Shown: positions 29,786 to 32,281 of the stretch, in pieces
How positions within the stretch are numbered: position 1 is the first letter of the stretch
Layout of the letters: every line of letters starts with the position of its first letter
Assembly: GCA_002709405.1 (NCBI GenBank)
Contig: PAQV01000070.1
Coordinates: 1 to 32,281 of the forward strand
From: Paracoccaceae bacterium
GTDB taxonomy: Bacteria; Pseudomonadota; Alphaproteobacteria; Rhodobacterales; Rhodobacteraceae
Direction: 5' to 3'
DNA length: 32,281 nt
Program-made: the position numbers and the translations under genes
The notes under the pieces: generated by a model
The model's database searches: none
Seen by the model: the letters and a program-made list of their open reading frames with translations, nothing else
Told to the model about the DNA's origin: nothing

Positions 29786-31237
29786 ATGGCGACGGTTATC
29801 AAGGGTGGCACGATTGTCACCGCGGATCTGAGCTACGTGGCGGATGTGAAGGTCGAGGGCGGTGTGATCGTCGAGATCGGGCCGGATCTGAGCGGGGACG
29901 AGGTTCTGGATGCCTCGGGCTGCTATGTCATGCCGGGAGGGATCGACCCGCATACCCACCTGGAGATGCCCTTCATGGGCACCTACGCGGCCGAGACCTT
30001 TGAATCTGGGACCAAGGCGGCCCTGGCGGGCGGGACGACCATGGTGGTCGATTTCACCCTGCCCGAGCCGGGCCAGGGGCTGATGGATGCGATCAAGCGG
30101 TGGGACAACAAGTCGACCGCGGCGGCCTGCGACTATTCCTTCCACATGGCGATCACCTGGTGGGGCGAGCAGGTCTTCAACGAGATGAAGGACGTGGTCG
30201 ATCACGGGATCACTTCGTTCAAGCATTTCATGGCCTACAAGGGCGCGCTGATGGTGAACGACGACGAGATGTTCGCCTCGTTCTCGCGCTGCGCCGAGCT
30301 GGGGGCGCTGCCCCTGGTCCATGCCGAGAACGGCGACATCGTGGCCGACCTGCAGGCCAAGCTGATGGCCGAGGGCAATACCGGGCCCGAGGCCCACGCC
30401 TATTCGCGGCCTCCGGCGGTGGAGGGCGAGGCGACCAACCGGGCGATCATGATCGCCGACATGGCCGGTGTGCCGGTCTATATCGTGCATACCTCTTGCG
30501 AGGAGGCCCACGAGGCGATCCGGCGGGCCAAGCAGAAGGGCCAGCGGGTCTGGGGCGAGCCCCTGGTCCAGCACCTGGTGCTGGATGAAAGCGAGTACCA
30601 GAACCCGGACTGGGATCATGCGGCGCGGCGGGTGATGTCGCCTCCGTTCCGGTCGAAACTGCACCAGGACGGGCTGTGGGCCGGGCTGCAGGCGGGCACC
30701 CTGTCGGTGGTGGCCACCGACCATTGCGCCTTTACCACCGAGCAGAAACGCATGGGCCTGGGCGATTTCACCAAGATCCCCAACGGGACCGGCGGGCTGG
30801 AGGACCGGTTGCCGGTGCTGTGGACCAAGGGCGTGGCAACGGGGCGGCTGACGCCCAATGAATTCGTGGCCGTGACCTCGACCAATATCGCCAAGATCCT
30901 GAACATGTATCCGAAGAAGGGCGCCGTCCTTGTGGGGGCGGATGCCGACCTGGTGGTGTTCGATCCGGCAAAGTCGAAGACGATCAGCGCCGGCAGCCAG
31001 CAGTCGATCATTGATTACAATGTCTTCGAGGGCATGGAGGTGACGGGCCTGCCCCGCTACGTGCTGAGCCGGGGCAAGGTGGCCATGATGGATGGCGAGA
31101 TGAAGGCCGAGCCCGGCCATGGCGACTTTGTCGCCCGCAAGGCGGATCAGCCGGTCAACAAGGCGCTGTCGACGTGGAAAGAGCTGACCGCGCCGCGCAA
31201 GGTGGAGCGCACGGGCATTCCGGCCACCGGGGTGTGA
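29786..31237 (+). CDS. hydA: Dihydropyrimidinase (D-hydantoinase family)
   Basis: A 483-residue cyclic amidohydrolase. GGIDPHTHLEMPF supplies metal ligands H56 and H58, and SFKHFMAYKG contains the lysine (K152) expected to be carboxylated and to bridge the two zincs. HAENGD and YIVHTSCEEA give the further His ligands, and VATDHCAF the catalytic Asp. It opens dihydrouracil or dihydrothymine to the N-carbamoyl product used by the neighbouring amidohydrolase. The ATG at 29786 follows AGGGAGACAGGGC; the frame is open upstream through copy C but that part is not protein-like. It completes the reductive pyrimidine pathway begun by preT-preA. Confidence 0.95.
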   Translation: MATVIKGGTIVTADLSYVADVKVEGGVIVEIGPDLSGDEVLDASGCYVMPGGIDPHTHLEMPFMGTYAAETFESGTKAALAGGTTMVVDFTLPEPGQGLMDAIKRWDNKSTAAACDYSFHMAITWWGEQVFNEMKDVVDHGITSFKHFMAYKGALMVNDDEMFASFSRCAELGALPLVHAENGDIVADLQAKLMAEGNTGPEAHAYSRPPAVEGEATNRAIMIADMAGVPVYIVHTSCEEAHEAIRRAKQKGQRVWGEPLVQHLVLDESEYQNPDWDHAARRVMSPPFRSKLHQDGLWAGLQAGTLSVVATDHCAFTTEQKRMGLGDFTKIPNGTGGLEDRLPVLWTKGVATGRLTPNEFVAVTSTNIAKILNMYPKKGAVLVGADADLVVFDPAKSKTISAGSQQSIIDYNVFEGMEVTGLPRYVLSRGKVAMMDGEMKAEPGHGDFVARKADQPVNKALSTWKELTAPRKVERTGIPATGV

Positions 31238-31244
31238 CGCGGGC

Positions 31245-31655
31245 CTAGGGCACCAGCGCGTCGAGATCGGGCAGAAGCCGCACGCTTTCCTGTTCATGGG
31301 GATCGGTACGGGCGATGACGGCCACGGCCTCGGTCTCGCCGGTGTTGATCGGCAGGTGGGGGACGCCGGCGGGAATGTAGACCAGGTCGCCGGCGCTGGT
31401 GTCCATCAGGTGTTCCAACCGGTCGCCCCAGTACATGATCGCCGCGCCCTCGATCACGTAGATCGCCGTTTCGTGGCTGTCGTGCATATGGGCCCTGGCC
31501 CGGCCGCCCGGCGGGATGCGCAGGATGTGCATGCAGATCGCCTGCGATCCGGTGGTTTCGCGGGCGATGCCCTGGAAATAGGAAAAGCCCTGTTTCCCGT
31601 CATAGGTTTCGCCGGGCCGGAGCTTCTGGCAGGTTGCGGGCATGGTGCCGGTCAT
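31245..31655 (-). CDS. Cupin-domain protein
   Basis: A 136-residue single-domain cupin. Motif 1 is GGRARAHMHDSHETAIYVIEG, with H56, H58 and E62 as metal-ligand candidates, and motif 2 is GDLVYIPAGVPHLPIN with a conserved His. Such small cupins are metal-binding isomerases, dioxygenases or sensors; no substrate can be named. It converges on the dihydropyrimidinase gene with a gap of 7 bases and diverges from the VOC gene at 31743. The start MTGTMPATC is supported by the domain boundary. Confidence 0.82.
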   Translation of the reverse strand: MTGTMPATCQKLRPGETYDGKQGFSYFQGIARETTGSQAICMHILRIPPGGRARAHMHDSHETAIYVIEGAAIMYWGDRLEHLMDTSAGDLVYIPAGVPHLPINTGETEAVAVIARTDPHEQESVRLLPDLDALVP

Positions 31656-31742
31656 GGATCTGTCCTCTGGTTGCAGGGGCATTGGAGGGATCCGGGGGTG
31701 GCGCTGTCAAGAACGGGAGGCAGGGGTTTGGGAGACAAGATC

Positions 31743-32159
31743 ATGACGCCGGATGGTATCCTGGAGGCGGCGGTCTACGTGCATGACCTGGACGCGGCCG
31801 AGGCGTTTTATGGCGGCGTGCTGGGCATGGAGCGGATCCTGCGGCTGGACGGGCGGCATGCCTTCTTTCGCTGCGGCAAGTCGGTGCTTTTGTGTTTCAT
31901 CGCGGCGGCTACGCGGTTGCCGCCCCAGAACCCGGACATCCCGGTGCCTCCGCATGGGGCCGAGGGGCCGAGCCACGTGTGTTTCTCGGCCCATGGCGCG
32001 GATTTGGTGCACTGGCGCGGGCGGTTGGAGGCGGCAGGGATCGAGTTCGAAGAGGATTTCACCTGGCCGGGCGGGGCGCGGTCGATCTATGTGCGTGATC
32101 CGTCGGGCAATTCGGTGGAATTGGCCGAGCCGAAGCTGTGGTTTGCGGAAGCCGAGTGA
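31743..32159 (+). CDS. VOC/glyoxalase-superfamily protein
   Basis: A 138-residue vicinal-oxygen-chelate domain. ILEAAVYVHDLDAAEAFYGGVLGM is the first beta-alpha-beta motif, GPSHVCFSA brings the central His, and IYVRDPSGNSVELAEP ends with the usual metal-ligand Glu. It resembles glyoxalase/dioxygenase or fosfomycin-resistance-like members; the substrate is unknown. Compared with the SoxR-linked VOC protein at 4147 the sequence is quite different, so it is not a recent duplicate. A tandem hairpin repeat follows the stop directly. Confidence 0.83.
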   Translation: MTPDGILEAAVYVHDLDAAEAFYGGVLGMERILRLDGRHAFFRCGKSVLLCFIAAATRLPPQNPDIPVPPHGAEGPSHVCFSAHGADLVHWRGRLEAAGIEFEEDFTWPGGARSIYVRDPSGNSVELAEPKLWFAEAE

Positions 32160-32162
32160 GGG

Positions 32163-32245
32163 TTTGCGCCGCCTGACGGCGGGACCTGTAGGATTTGGGC
32201 CGCCTTTGGCGTCGCGGGGGAGGTTTTGCGCCGCCTGACGGCGGC
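32163..32245 (+). repeat. Three tandem 31-bp hairpin repeats
   Basis: Units starting at 32163, 32194 and 32225 share TTTGCGCCGCCTGACGGCGG (units 1 and 3 identical over 20 bases). The middle unit is diverged (TTTGGGCCGCC TTTGGCG). Each folds into a short CGCCG/CGGCG-type hairpin. The array lies after the VOC gene and may continue past the window end. Confidence 0.65.
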
Positions 32246-32281
32246 GCCGGGGGGCGTGGCGGCGGCTGCCCCTTCGGGCCA

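Noticed and set aside
28357-31297. Two long minus-strand frames (487 and 587 codons) opposite the amidohydrolase and dihydropyrimidinase genes.
   Set aside because: Both are mirror frames of well-conserved enzymes and show only low-complexity composition.
32163-32245. CRISPR array at the window end.
   Set aside because: The 31-base period has no unique spacers: the units abut and are themselves hairpins, and no cas genes are present.

Overview
The window reads as a chromosomal segment of an alphaproteobacterium of the order Rhodobacterales (roseobacter/Paracoccaceae type). GC is high, roughly two thirds by eye. The genes are tightly packed, with many ATGA or TTGA start/stop overlaps. Typical genes of the group are present: the C-terminus of a B12-dependent (class II) ribonucleotide reductase, a CimA-type citramalate synthase, a [2Fe-2S] SoxR, an NDUFAF6-like squalene/phytoene synthase homologue, a Hint-domain protein, and a reductive pyrimidine-degradation cluster with its RutR regulator. 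There is no insertion sequence, integrase, phage gene or CRISPR array; this is mostly housekeeping and catabolic DNA. No group was confirmed by database search.

Layout. 1-111 is the end of nrdJ, followed by a hairpin-rich 3' region closing in a strong intrinsic terminator. 408-2465 (minus) encodes an aminotransferase and a family 2 glycosyltransferase. 2633-3601 is a fold-type II PLP dehydratase. 3598-4521 is soxR with a divergent VOC/glyoxalase gene, separated by a near-canonical SoxR box. 4627-5561 (minus) is a coupled YjbR/GNAT pair. 5839-7248 is cysS. 7459-10588 is an overlapping three-gene operon: cimA, a TTG-started methyltransferase and the NDUFAF6-like gene. 10621-11844 (minus) is an MFS transporter, diverging from alkA and a small secreted protein. 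13048-14073 carries an esterase and an ABM monooxygenase; the latter overlaps a convergent RluE-type pseudouridine synthase. 14843-15427 is an HNH protein.

15400-18014 is an arginine-catabolism module: arginase and ornithine cyclodeaminase on the minus strand, with a divergent Lrp/AsnC regulator. 18016-19052 (minus) is a YqaA/DedA-like gene coupled to dsbB. 19053-19679 is a long structured non-coding region before a small winged-helix protein. tRNA-Leu(CAA) lies at 20256-20339. A Hint-domain protein, an HlyD-type membrane-fusion protein and a small membrane protein follow on the minus strand (20547-23411), then a small secreted protein with its own terminator.

24608-31237 is the functional centre: preT, preA, rutR, an N-carbamoyl-beta-alanine amidohydrolase and a dihydropyrimidinase. 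Together they would reduce uracil/thymine, open the ring and remove the carbamoyl group, giving beta-alanine or 3-aminoisobutyrate. A perfect RutR-type palindrome sits before the amidohydrolase gene and a degenerate one before preT, so one regulator may control both halves. A cupin gene, a second VOC gene and a tandem hairpin repeat close the window.

The less ordinary signals are non-coding. A recurring intergenic element has a conserved tail, and two copies carry a hairpin conserved in shape but not in sequence. An 18-bp perfect palindrome precedes cimA. There is a candidate small RNA around 19310-19530, and a possible Cys-Cys leader peptide before cysS. I see no clear undescribed multi-gene system.
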